In this document: in pieces, positions 1 to 7,881 of the stretch
How the letters are laid out: every line of letters starts with the position of its first letter
Position numbering within the stretch: position 1 is the stretch's first letter
DNA from: Oscillospiraceae bacterium
GTDB lineage: Bacteria; Bacillota; Clostridia; Oscillospirales; Ruminococcaceae
Assembly: GCA_021201135.1 (NCBI GenBank)
Contig: JAJQGT010000011.1
Location: 1-64,000 of the forward strand
Direction of reading: 5' to 3'
DNA: 64,000 nt
Position numbers and translations under genes: made by a program
The notes under the pieces: model-generated
Told to the model about the DNA's origin: nothing
Seen by the model: only the letters and a program-made list of their open reading frames with translations
The model's database searches: none

Positions 1-5
1 TGTTT

Positions 6-34
6 ATTATATCATGTCTTCCCGAGTTTGTCAA
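6..34 (-). promoter_or_regulatory. Consensus sigma-A promoter reading leftward out of the window (downstream of a tandem pair)
   Basis: On the minus strand TTGACA (29-34) and TATAAT (6-11) are separated by exactly 17 bp, a full match to the vegetative consensus. T-tracts on the plus strand at 38-43, 49-55 and 61-65, spaced about 11 bp apart, give A-tracts just upstream of the -35 on the transcribed orientation, like an UP element. The controlled gene lies beyond position 1, so its identity is unknown. Confidence 0.85.
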
Positions 35-121
35 GCCTTTTTTGAAACTTTTTTTGAAAGTTTTTCGAGGCTTTGAAGGGCATTTTTTATCCGCTCGGTT
101 TCCCTCGCGGACAGTGATACT

Positions 122-150
122 AATATACCACATGTCGCGAACGTTGTCAA
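122..150 (-). promoter_or_regulatory. Second consensus-like promoter upstream of the first
   Basis: Minus-strand TTGACA (145-150), 17 bp spacer and TATATT (122-127). It lies 116 bp upstream of the promoter at 6-34 and points the same way. Two strong vegetative promoters in tandem are typical of stable RNA operons, but the gene served is outside the window. No ORF in 1-250 looks real. Confidence 0.75.
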
Positions 151-252
151 GAGGGATTTTGCAAAAAATTCGAGGAAATTTTTAGCCGGATTTTGCCTAT
201 GTAAATTCGATGTGAATATCGACACATTCCGACCGATTCCGTTGGTTTTCGT

Positions 253-280
253 CAAAAAAAGAAGCCCATCGCTGAGCTTC
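253..280 (-). terminator. Rho-independent terminator of rplS
   Basis: On the minus strand GAAGCTC and GGGCTTC form a 7-bp stem (one G-U pair) with a 6-nt loop, followed by a run of seven T. It lies 16 nt past the rplS stop and separates rplS from the leftward tandem promoters. Confidence 0.85.
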
Positions 281-295
281 TCTCTTGAGTCGATT

Positions 296-640
296 TTATC
301 TGATAGCGTCCTTGGTCTTGGCTGCCTTACCAACTCTGTCTCTGAGGTAATAGAGCTTAGCTCTTCTGACCTTAGCGAGTCTGACGACCTCAACCTTTTC
401 GACGACGGGAGAATGGAGAGGAAATACTCTCTCAACGCCGCAACCATGGGAAAGTCTGCGAACCGTGAAGGTTTCGCTGATTCCACCGTGCTTGCGAGCG
501 ATTACAGTTCCTTCGAAGACCTGAACTCTCGACTTGTCACCTTCCTGAATTCTGACGTGTACTCTTACGGTATCACCGACAGAAAACTGAGGGACTTCTG
601 TTTTCATGCTCGACTGAGCGATTGTTTTTAAAGCGTCCAC
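296..640 (-). CDS. rplS: 50S ribosomal protein L19
   Basis: L19 sits at the interface of the 30S and 50S ribosomal subunits. The 114-residue product has the family's usual length and shows its core ([36 protein letters not shown]). The start is the GTG at 638-640, giving [17 protein letters not shown] lies 7 nt upstream on the transcribed strand. A longer reading from an ATG at 679 has no Shine-Dalgarno site and adds residues absent from the family. The gene is monocistronic here, with its own promoter and terminator; the usual neighbours rimM and trmD are not in the window. Confidence 0.96.
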   Translation of the reverse strand: MDALKTIAQSSMKTEVPQFSVGDTVRVHVRIQEGDKSRVQVFEGTVIARKHGGISETFTVRRLSHGCGVERVFPLHSPVVEKVEVVRLAKVRRAKLYYLRDRVGKAAKTKDAIR

Positions 641-796
641 CTTAAAACTCCTCCTGTTTGATTTCAGACATTCATACACTTCTATCGGTGATTTTGACCG
701 CGTAACGAAGTCAGAGGACTATCCGCTTTAATGTCATGTTATAAAACCGGCATTAACCCCCATTTGCGCTCGGAACACGCAACGGAATTCAAATGC
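641..796 (-). promoter_or_regulatory. rplS 5' leader
   Basis: About 155 nt separate the rplS promoter from its start codon. The leader contains a small hairpin (TTGCG at 764-768 paired with CGCAA at 778-782 on the plus strand) and a strong Shine-Dalgarno site at the end. Ribosomal protein leaders of this length often carry autoregulatory sites, but I do not recognise a known motif. Confidence 0.4.
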
Positions 797-802
797 TTTA
801 AT

Positions 803-831
803 ATTATATCACATCAGGTCTGGTGTTTCAA
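803..831 (-). promoter_or_regulatory. rplS promoter
   Basis: Minus-strand TTGAAA (826-831), 17-bp spacer and TATAAT (803-808). It lies upstream of the rplS leader and just downstream of the M50 protease gene. The rest of 832-898 shows nothing I can assign. Confidence 0.75.
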
Positions 832-898
832 TAGTGAGATTCGTAAAAATCATGTTCTCTAAAATCACTTAGTATGTGCAAATTGTACAACATAGTGC

Positions 899-1447
899 TT
901 ATACTTCCCTGTCTATCAGCTCAGATGCGATTATTACGAACAATGTCATTATTTGAGATATTGAAATTCCCGCCGGTGCAGTCAGTGCAGATGCGAAAAA
1001 TACGAGTATAAGCGCTATTATAGTAACTCCCGATACTATACTAAGATTCTTCTCACTGTTTGGGAAAAGTAGCCGCAGTATCATCCCACCATCAAAATAG
1101 CTCACCGGCATAAGATTGAAAATGGCTATGGCGAGATTTATCGGATCTTTCAAAACCAATGCAAACACAAGGTTTGTCAGACATCCCGCAGAATAGATGA
1201 GAAGTCTTGACGGCTTGCTCAGCTCTTCTATGTCTGCCGAGATGCCGATTCCTCCACCGTAAAAGCGGATGGCGGTCACCTCTGCACCGGTAATCTTCAT
1301 TGCAAACAGGTGCCCGAGCTCGTGCATAAAGCAGAAGAACAGGCATGCGCCCGTTATGGCGTTCGGCTCCAGAAAGCTTACGGCGGTTACAAGTAAAAAT
1401 CCGAAACCGATATGGATGTCTGTTTTTAGAATTCTGAATGATAGCAT
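899..1447 (-). CDS. M50-family (SpoIVFB/site-2-protease-like) membrane metalloprotease
   Basis: This 182-residue membrane protein has the zinc-protease motif HELGH at residues 42-46 in the first hydrophobic segments and a second-site motif NLMPVSYFDGG near 111-121, with the third zinc ligand expected at Asp119. That pairing defines peptidase family M50, which cuts substrates inside the membrane. It is short, lacking CBS or PDZ domains, like SpoIVFB, the protease that activates sigma-K during sporulation. It follows spoVM, which fits a sporulation role, but this is inference. No Shine-Dalgarno site is evident before the ATG, so the start is less certain. Confidence 0.8.
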   Translation of the reverse strand: MLSFRILKTDIHIGFGFLLVTAVSFLEPNAITGACLFFCFMHELGHLFAMKITGAEVTAIRFYGGGIGISADIEELSKPSRLLIYSAGCLTNLVFALVLKDPINLAIAIFNLMPVSYFDGGMILRLLFPNSEKNLSIVSGVTIIALILVFFASALTAPAGISISQIMTLFVIIASELIDREV

Positions 1448-1478
1448 ACTGAATTCTATTACGGATTTTATGAAAAGA

Positions 1479-1504
1479 TGTCCCTTACACTAAGGCAAGG
1501 GACA
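1479..1504 (-). terminator. Hairpin between spoVM and the M50 gene
   Basis: TGTCCCTT (1479-1486) and AAGGGACA (1497-1504) are perfect 8-bp complements around a 10-nt loop. On the minus strand the hairpin is followed by a short T-rich stretch (TCTTTTC). It probably ends or attenuates the long operon after spoVM. Confidence 0.6.
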
Positions 1505-1512
1505 AATTAATC

Positions 1513-1599
1513 TTAGCAGCCGGCTTCTTTTTTAATTCCGAAGATAGCCCGAAGAATACCTCTTATAGGCTTCGACGGCTTGACGATAACAACTTTCAT
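1513..1599 (-). CDS. spoVM: Stage V sporulation protein M, a 28-residue membrane-curvature peptide
   Basis: SpoVM is a tiny amphipathic peptide that recognises the convex forespore membrane and anchors the SpoIVA coat basement layer. The 28-residue product begins MKVVIVKPSKP and continues IRGILRAIFG, matching the SpoVM pattern of a conserved proline and a GI-RA--G helix (B. subtilis: MKFYTIKLPKF). It has an excellent Shine-Dalgarno site, GGGAGG, 7 nt upstream. Its place directly after rsgA mirrors the B. subtilis prpC-prkC-cpgA-rpe-thiN-spoVM order, here without rpe and thiN. The C-terminal tail KKEAGC is slightly longer than in Bacillus. The gene is easily missed because of its size. Confidence 0.9.
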   Translation of the reverse strand: MKVVIVKPSKPIRGILRAIFGIKKEAGC

Positions 1600-1655
1600 G
1601 CTGATTCCTCCCATACATATGTATTTGTACATAATATTCGGGAAATCGAAAATTG

Positions 1656-2555
1656 CTAACGCTTCTGTTTGTCCTTGAGCTCCCACGGCTTAATTAAAGA
1701 CGCTTCGCGATACATCTCGCAATAGCTTCTGTGGCGGCTTTCGGAGATTTTGCCGTTCTTAACAGCTTCCAAAATAGCGCAACCGGTTTCTTTCGTATGA
1801 GAACAATCCTGAAAACGGCACTCACCGAGATATTCACGGAATTCAGGGAAGCAATCGGCAAGCTCGCCCTTGAGAATGGTGTCATACTTCCCGGTCTCGA
1901 AGGTCGAGAATCCGGGCGTGTCTGCTATGTAGCCGCCGCAGTCAAGCTCGAAGATGTCGACACGACGTGTTGTGTGCTTACCTCTGCCGAGGCTTTTGCT
2001 TATCTCGGCTGTTGCGAGTCCGAGCTCGGGACAGATATTATTAATAGTAGAGGACTTCCCTGCTCCGGAGTTGCCGCAGAAGGCGGAAAACTTGCCCTTG
2101 AGGGCTTCCTTGACCTTATCACAGCCCTCACCGGTTTCGTTATTCACCTCGAAAACGGGATAGACGCCCTGATATATCTTAATATATTCGTCTGCGGGCT
2201 GTTTGTCTGTCTTCGTGAAGACGATAACCGATTCAATGCCCTTATACTGCGCCACTGCGGAGAACTTGTCGAGCATCAGAAGATTCGGCGGAGGTTCGCA
2301 GGTCGACATTATAAAGACCATCTGGTCGAGGTTCGAAAGGGGCGGTCTTATAATCTCGTTGCGCCGGGGATGAATTTCGGTTATAAGCGGCTCAGAATTA
2401 TCTGATATCTCAACAGTCACCCTATCGCCGCAACAAGGGGAAATATCCCGATTACGGAATATTCCCTTTGCTTTGCAGATGTAAGTTGTTCCGTCGTATG
2501 CGGCTACCTTATAGCCGGAGCCGAACGCGCTTATTATTACTCCTTCAAACGTCAT
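1656..2555 (-). CDS. rsgA: Small ribosomal subunit biogenesis GTPase RsgA
   Basis: RsgA (YloQ/CpgA) is a circularly permuted GTPase that checks late 30S subunit maturation. The 299-residue product has an N-terminal OB fold (about 1-70), then the permuted G motifs in order G4 (FTKTD, 113-117), G1 (GNSGAGKSS, 161-169) and G3 (DTPGF, 212-216). A C-terminal zinc site includes Cys246, Cys251, His253 and Cys259. Its ATG overlaps the prkC stop by one base (TGATG), indicating translational coupling. In Firmicutes this GTPase is a known phosphorylation target of PrkC, encoded just upstream. Confidence 0.96.
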   Translation of the reverse strand: MTFEGVIISAFGSGYKVAAYDGTTYICKAKGIFRNRDISPCCGDRVTVEISDNSEPLITEIHPRRNEIIRPPLSNLDQMVFIMSTCEPPPNLLMLDKFSAVAQYKGIESVIVFTKTDKQPADEYIKIYQGVYPVFEVNNETGEGCDKVKEALKGKFSAFCGNSGAGKSSTINNICPELGLATAEISKSLGRGKHTTRRVDIFELDCGGYIADTPGFSTFETGKYDTILKGELADCFPEFREYLGECRFQDCSHTKETGCAILEAVKNGKISESRHRSYCEMYREASLIKPWELKDKQKR

Positions 2556-4735
2556 CAGGAATCAATAATTGTGAATGCGGACGACCAGTAATTCGAACGG
2601 TAGTATGTGCCGGTCGTGAAGTCAATCTCGTACTCGGCAAACGTCATCTGGAGACCCGTTCTCGGGCTCTTTGCCATGACATATACGGTCATCGAGCCTT
2701 CGCCGGTCAGCATTATTGACAACGTTCCGCCTGCATACTCGGAGCCGTTCATAGTGATGGTGCTCGTCAGAGCTTCGCCGTTTTCGCTGTTGTAAACGGT
2801 TACATAGTAGGTGTTTGTAGCCTTGGATGGGATGTCGATATTGAGGATAACCGTGTTGCCGTCCAATTCCGTGTTGTCGGTTGAGTTGGTTGTTCCGCCA
2901 TTGTTGATGACGGTTGTTGTTGATGTATCATCTTCATCGGTTATTCCGTCGCCCAAATCCACTTCCTCTTCCTCGGTAACGGTACCGTCAGAGACGTAAA
3001 TGGTGACAGTGGTATTTCTCGTTACGGTTTCACCGGCTTCAACGCTCTGGTCGATGACTGTGCCGGCTTCCTCGCTCGATTCGACATACTGTGTCTTTGG
3101 TACGAGATAGTTATCTTCGAGGAGACTCTGAGCCTCAGAAGCTGTCTTGCCGACCAATGAAGGAACCGTAGTGTCCTCGGTTGAAGGACCGATACTTACA
3201 TAGACCTTGACGGTCGTACCTTCCTCAACGGTTGAATATGCAACGGGGTCGGTCTTGACGACGTAGCCTGACGAAATATCGTCGCTTTCTATTTCAACTC
3301 GCTGAACCGTGAGAGATTCACCCGTCAAAGCGGCATATGCGGACGAATAGTGATAGTTGACGACATCCGGAATCGTGACGGTTCTCGTGCCCTTGCTTAC
3401 GGTTACCTTGATAGCGTCGCCAACCTTGACGATTCTTCCCTCCGCCTTTTCCTGCTCCATGATTATGCCCGATTCATATTCGGAGCTATATTCCTCGGAA
3501 GCGACGAGCTGAATTTCGGAATAGAGCGAACGCGCCTCATAGTAGTTAAGTCCTATCAGATTCGGCATGGTGTAGTCGTTCGAAGACGATGCCGTCGTCT
3601 GGAAAGCCCCCAGAATGACGTTTGCCATGAAAAGTGTCGAGACGATTATCGCCGTCACGGTCATAGCCGCAAGAATCGGAAGGATGAAATTGTGACGTGG
3701 ACGCTCTTCCTCTTCTTCGTCATCGTCGTCATAATCCTCTTCGGGATATTCCTCGGGCTCCTCCTCAGGCTCGGGCTTAGGTTTTTCTTTCTTGACCTTC
3801 GGCTTTGCGGCACGTTTTTTGGAGACAGTAGTCTTGATGCCGTCCAAAAGTCCCGCCTGCTGTTCGGGCTTCTTGACAGGCTCGTCGAAGTAACCAAATG
3901 TGACGCTCTGGTCATTCTTGAAGGCTTCGATGTCGCGAATCATGCCGGATGCCGACTGATATCTCTTGGTGGGGTCCTTTTCCATAGCCCGGAGGACTAT
4001 TTCCTCAAGACCCTTATAGATGTTGGAGTTATATTCGGAAGGTCTTACCGGCTCCTCGTTCATGTGCTTCAACGCTACCGCAACAGGAGTGTCGCCGTCA
4101 AAGGGCTTTCTGCCGGTCAGCATTTCGTACATCATGGCACCGACGGAATAGATGTCTCCTCGTTCGTCGGTGCGCTCGCCTCTCGCCTGTTCGGGAGAGA
4201 CATAGTGAACGGAGCCCATAGTGCGCTCGGTATTCGTTCCTGCGTTCTGGTGGGAGAAGCATGCGATTCCGAAATCCATCACCTTGATGGTGCCGTCCGC
4301 CAGAAGCATTACGTTCTGGGGCTTGATGTCGCGGTGGATGATTCCCCTGTCATGGGCAAGCTGAAGGGCTCTTAAAATCTGTATTGTATAGTGGACACAC
4401 TCGCGCCACTGGAGCATCCCCTTCTGCTCGATGCACTCTTTAAGTGTGATGCCGTTGATATACTCCATAACGATATACTGGAGGTCATGTTCATAACCAA
4501 CATCGAAAATCTTGACTATATTCGGATGAGACAGAACGGCAATGGCTCTGCTCTCGTTTCTGAAATATCTGACGAATTCCTCGTTCTCGGCGAATTCGCT
4601 CTTGAGTATCTTTACGGCAACGGTTCTGTTTTCCATTATGTCTATGCCCTTGTAGACATCAGACATTCCGCCGACGCCGATGAGCTCGGTAATCTGGTAT
4701 CTTCCGTCGAGCTTCAAGCCGATGAATTTGTCCAT
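2555..4735 (-). CDS. prkC: PASTA-domain serine/threonine protein kinase PrkC (Stk1 type)
   Basis: This 726-residue membrane kinase senses peptidoglycan fragments. The N-terminal kinase domain (about 1-270) shows the glycine loop GVGGMSDVYKG, the lysine in VAVKIL, catalytic HRDIKPQN and DFG. A Lys/Pro/Glu/Asp-rich juxtamembrane linker follows, then one transmembrane helix (about 348-372) and three extracellular PASTA repeats. After the third repeat, a linker rich in Thr, Asp and Asn leads to a further beta-rich domain of roughly 100 residues, beyond the usual PASTA end. The start is the ATG preceded by AAAGGAGAAGTGATT. It is paired with prpC 20 nt upstream. Confidence 0.96.
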   Translation of the reverse strand: MDKFIGLKLDGRYQITELIGVGGMSDVYKGIDIMENRTVAVKILKSEFAENEEFVRYFRNESRAIAVLSHPNIVKIFDVGYEHDLQYIVMEYINGITLKECIEQKGMLQWRECVHYTIQILRALQLAHDRGIIHRDIKPQNVMLLADGTIKVMDFGIACFSHQNAGTNTERTMGSVHYVSPEQARGERTDERGDIYSVGAMMYEMLTGRKPFDGDTPVAVALKHMNEEPVRPSEYNSNIYKGLEEIVLRAMEKDPTKRYQSASGMIRDIEAFKNDQSVTFGYFDEPVKKPEQQAGLLDGIKTTVSKKRAAKPKVKKEKPKPEPEEEPEEYPEEDYDDDDEEEEERPRHNFILPILAAMTVTAIIVSTLFMANVILGAFQTTASSSNDYTMPNLIGLNYYEARSLYSEIQLVASEEYSSEYESGIIMEQEKAEGRIVKVGDAIKVTVSKGTRTVTIPDVVNYHYSSAYAALTGESLTVQRVEIESDDISSGYVVKTDPVAYSTVEEGTTVKVYVSIGPSTEDTTVPSLVGKTASEAQSLLEDNYLVPKTQYVESSEEAGTVIDQSVEAGETVTRNTTVTIYVSDGTVTEEEEVDLGDGITDEDDTSTTTVINNGGTTNSTDNTELDGNTVILNIDIPSKATNTYYVTVYNSENGEALTSTITMNGSEYAGGTLSIMLTGEGSMTVYVMAKSPRTGLQMTFAEYEIDFTTGTYYRSNYWSSAFTIIDS

Positions 4736-4754
4736 AATCACTTCTCCTTTCCTT

Positions 4755-5483
4755 TTAAACCGATATGAGTACGGCTGTAATGTTGTCCTTGCCGCCCCGG
4801 GCATTTGCCGTGTCGATCAGCTCATTCACGGCATGCTCTATTGGCTGTTTGTAAGCCATTTCATATATCTGCTCGTTCGTGAGGTAGTTCGTAAGTCCGT
4901 CGGTGCAGATTAGGATGTATTCCCCACCGGTCAGGTCAACCTCGAAATAATCCGGCTCAACGATTTTGTCGACCCCGACCGCCCGGGTGATGACATTTTT
5001 CATCTTGTGGTTCTTCATCTCTTCCTCACTTATCATGCCGTTCGAGAAGAGGTACTCCACAACCGTGTGATCGTTTGTTATCTGCCTGATTCCCTTGTCA
5101 TCCATGAGGTATGCTCTCGAGTCACCGACGCTCGTTATACTTAAGAGATTCTTATGTACAAGAGCGGAGACGCAGGTTGTTCCCATTCCGGCATTACTCG
5201 GGTCTTCGACGGCTTTGTTATAGACAATGGCGTTTGCCGCTTCGACAGCGGAAACAAGAAGCGACTTGACGCTCTTCGGCTCCATATCGCCGCGATAGCT
5301 GAGCTGAATCCGCTCATAGATGGCATTCGAGGTCATTTCACTGGCAAGACCGCCCGATGCCGCTCCGCCCATACCGTCGCAAACAACGGAAAAGACGGTT
5401 TCGTCGTCTATCACGCATATTCTGAACTTGTCCTGATTTTCAGTTCTGAGTTTTCCTATATCGGTTTTTCCGGCTGCAAACAC
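4755..5483 (-). CDS. prpC: PP2C-type serine/threonine phosphatase PrpC (Stp)
   Basis: A manganese-dependent PP2C phosphatase of 242 residues that reverses PrkC phosphorylation. It starts FAAGKTDIGKLRTENQD, typical of bacterial Stp proteins, and shows the metal-binding motif VCDGMGG, GDSRAYL and the late motifs ICTDGLTN and GGKDNIT that provide metal-ligand aspartates. GGAGG precedes the ATG by about 6 nt. It lies in an operon between rlmN and prkC. Confidence 0.96.
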   Translation of the reverse strand: MFAAGKTDIGKLRTENQDKFRICVIDDETVFSVVCDGMGGAASGGLASEMTSNAIYERIQLSYRGDMEPKSVKSLLVSAVEAANAIVYNKAVEDPSNAGMGTTCVSALVHKNLLSITSVGDSRAYLMDDKGIRQITNDHTVVEYLFSNGMISEEEMKNHKMKNVITRAVGVDKIVEPDYFEVDLTGGEYILICTDGLTNYLTNEQIYEMAYKQPIEHAVNELIDTANARGGKDNITAVLISV

Positions 5484-5510
5484 ATTGTCACCTCCAAATT
5501 GATTTTGTGT

Positions 5511-6557
5511 TTATATTTCATATTCCCGCCTTAACTGTCCGCAGGCGGCGTCTATATCCGCACCAAGAGTGCGTCGGACCGTTGCGTTCACGCCGAGACC
5601 CTGAAGCTTTTTGCAGAAGCTTTCGGCGGCGGTGCGGGAAGAGTGATAGTCGCGCTCTTTGATTTTGTTTATCGGTATTACATTTATATGCGACGGCATT
5701 CCGCTTACCAGCTTTGCGAGCTCTTTTGCGTCCTCCATTGTATCGTTGGTGCCGTCTATCAGGGAGTATTCAAACGAGATTCTTCTGCCCGTAGTTGCGA
5801 AATAGTCACGGCATGCCTTCATTAACTCGCTTATATTGTATCTCTTATTCACCGGCATCAATGCGCTTCGCTTTTCGTCGGTGGTCGCATGGAGAGAAAT
5901 AGAAAGCGTGAGTCCGAGATTCAGCTCCGCAAGCTCATAAATCTTGTCGACAAGCCCGCAGGTTGAAAGCGAGACATGCCTCAGGCTCATGTTGGTGCCC
6001 TTTTCGCTTGACAGAAGCTCGAGAAATCTCACGACATTATCGAAATTATCAAGCGGTTCGCCGATGCCCATAAGGACTATGCTCGAGACTTTCCTGCCTG
6101 AAATCCTCTCTGCTTCGTAAAGCTGCAAAAGAATTTCGGAGGGCTTGAGGCTTCGTTTGAAACCGGCTATGGTCGAAGCGCAGAATCTGCATCCCATTTT
6201 ACAACCAACCTGAGTTGAAACACACAAGGAATCGCCGTGCTCATAGCTCATAAGGACCGTTTCTATATGGTTGCCGTCTGACAGCTCAAAAAGGAACTTC
6301 TCGGTTTCGTCAAGGCTTGACTTGAGGTTTCGGACGCAGGAAAGCTTTTCGATATAAAACTCATTCGAGAGCTTATTTCTCAATGCAAGCGAGAGATTCG
6401 TCATTTCCGAGAAATCTCCTACCCGCTTCCCATGGAGCCATTCGTAAATCTGAGATGCCCGGAAGCTCTTTTCGCCAGACTCCCGCATCTTGTCCGTCAG
6501 TTCTTCAAGGCTCATTGACAGTATATCAAGTCTTGCGTTATCAGTCAAGATGTTCAC
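5511..6557 (-). CDS. rlmN: Dual-specificity RNA methyltransferase RlmN (23S rRNA A2503 and tRNA A37)
   Basis: A radical SAM enzyme that makes C2-methyladenosine at 23S rRNA A2503 and in some tRNAs. The 348-residue product carries the 4Fe-4S motif C119-x3-C123-x2-C126 and, near the end, the conserved cysteine (about 339, DAACGQL) that forms the methyl-transfer intermediate. The start is a GTG overlapping the rsmB TGA (GTGA). The N-terminus after it, DILSMSLEEL, matches the family. Confidence 0.95.
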   Translation of the reverse strand: MNILTDNARLDILSMSLEELTDKMRESGEKSFRASQIYEWLHGKRVGDFSEMTNLSLALRNKLSNEFYIEKLSCVRNLKSSLDETEKFLFELSDGNHIETVLMSYEHGDSLCVSTQVGCKMGCRFCASTIAGFKRSLKPSEILLQLYEAERISGRKVSSIVLMGIGEPLDNFDNVVRFLELLSSEKGTNMSLRHVSLSTCGLVDKIYELAELNLGLTLSISLHATTDEKRSALMPVNKRYNISELMKACRDYFATTGRRISFEYSLIDGTNDTMEDAKELAKLVSGMPSHINVIPINKIKERDYHSSRTAAESFCKKLQGLGVNATVRRTLGADIDAACGQLRREYEI

Positions 6558-7852
6558 CCGATTCTTAAGAATTTCGCCATGAAGAACCCGTCTCCGCCAT
6601 ATTGGCAGGTCGCAGGCGTTACGGTTGCTTTGTAATCATCAAAGTGGGACAGCTTTGAGCCCTCGAAATCGGGATTTTCTTTTAAAAATCTCTCGGCTAT
6701 GTTGTCGTTTTCGTTGCGGTTCAGAGTGCATGTTGAATATACAAGAGTTCCGCCCGGCTTTACATACTGGGATGATGTCTTCAATATTTCATACTGAACT
6801 ATCGGGAACTGCCCCAAATCGTCCTCACATGAATAATTATATTTAATCTCCGGCTTGCGCCCGATTACTCCGAGACCGGAGCACGGAACGTCGCAAAGGA
6901 CCCTGTCCGCCATCGGGAGCTCGCTGTTGAAGATTTTTGCGTTATTGGTGGATGCCGAAATAATGCTCAAGTTGAGCCTCTTCGCGCCCTCTGTGATGAG
7001 CTTTGCTCGGTTTGCGTGCAGGTCAAAAGCAAAGACATTTCCGACATCGTCCATAATTTCCGCAATCGTAAACGCCTTGCCTCCGGGAGCGGAGCATACG
7101 TCGAGGACTGTTTCGCCCTCTTTTGCGCCCAATTCTGAGGCACAAATCTGGCAGGAGGCATCCTGAACGTGGAACATGCCCTCTTTGTATGCCGAAAGCC
7201 TCTCGGCGGAACCGCAATTCTTCAGGTCGTAGCAGTCGGGAATCACTTCGTTCGAAACGGCTTCTATATTATCTTTTGCGAGTTCTGAGAGTATGTCCGA
7301 ACTTGCGAATTTAGCAGTGTTGAAGCGGACTGTTGTCGGCGGTCTTCCAAGGGAAGCTTTGAGAATAGAAAGCGCAATCTCCTCGCCATAATCCCGAAGC
7401 CACATGTCTGCGAGCCATTCGGGGCAGGAATACTTAAGAGACAGGTTGTCAAACGGAAGCTTTTTGCCGTCACGGATGAAGCTTCGAAGGACCGCATTCA
7501 CGAAGCCGGATGCCGACTGATTATTGCGTTTTGTGAGTTTGACGCTCTCGTCGACTGCGGCGCTGTCGGGAACGGAATCCATATAGAGAAGCTGATAGAT
7601 TCCCATTCGGAGAATTTCCCGGATTTCTAAAGAAAGCTTTTCTATCGGTCTTTTCGAATATTTTCCGATAACGGCGTCAAGGGTGATTCTTCTTTCGATG
7701 ACGCCGTAGTAGAGAGCGGAGATAAACCGCCGGTCGACGTCCGAAAGACCCGAGTTTCTTGAAAGCGTATTGTCGAGCGCAATGCTCGAAAAGCTTGAAT
7801 TTTTCTCGACTTTCAGGAGTAGTCCCAAACAAATCTCTCTCGGTGTCTGCAT
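6554..7852 (-). CDS. rsmB: 16S rRNA (cytosine-967-C5) methyltransferase
   Basis: RsmB methylates C967 of 16S rRNA with SAM. The 432-residue protein has the expected N-terminal NusB-like RNA-binding domain (about 1-140) and a C-terminal Rossmann methyltransferase domain with DVCSAPGGKAF (SAM binding), the PCSG cysteine motif (CDVPCSGLGV) and the second catalytic cysteine in STCTL. It lies between fmt and rlmN as in B. subtilis. Confidence 0.95.
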   Translation of the reverse strand: MQTPREICLGLLLKVEKNSSFSSIALDNTLSRNSGLSDVDRRFISALYYGVIERRITLDAVIGKYSKRPIEKLSLEIREILRMGIYQLLYMDSVPDSAAVDESVKLTKRNNQSASGFVNAVLRSFIRDGKKLPFDNLSLKYSCPEWLADMWLRDYGEEIALSILKASLGRPPTTVRFNTAKFASSDILSELAKDNIEAVSNEVIPDCYDLKNCGSAERLSAYKEGMFHVQDASCQICASELGAKEGETVLDVCSAPGGKAFTIAEIMDDVGNVFAFDLHANRAKLITEGAKRLNLSIISASTNNAKIFNSELPMADRVLCDVPCSGLGVIGRKPEIKYNYSCEDDLGQFPIVQYEILKTSSQYVKPGGTLVYSTCTLNRNENDNIAERFLKENPDFEGSKLSHFDDYKATVTPATCQYGGDGFFMAKFLRIG

Positions 7853-7881
7853 TTATATTTCTACTTTCGTCTGTTATTGGA

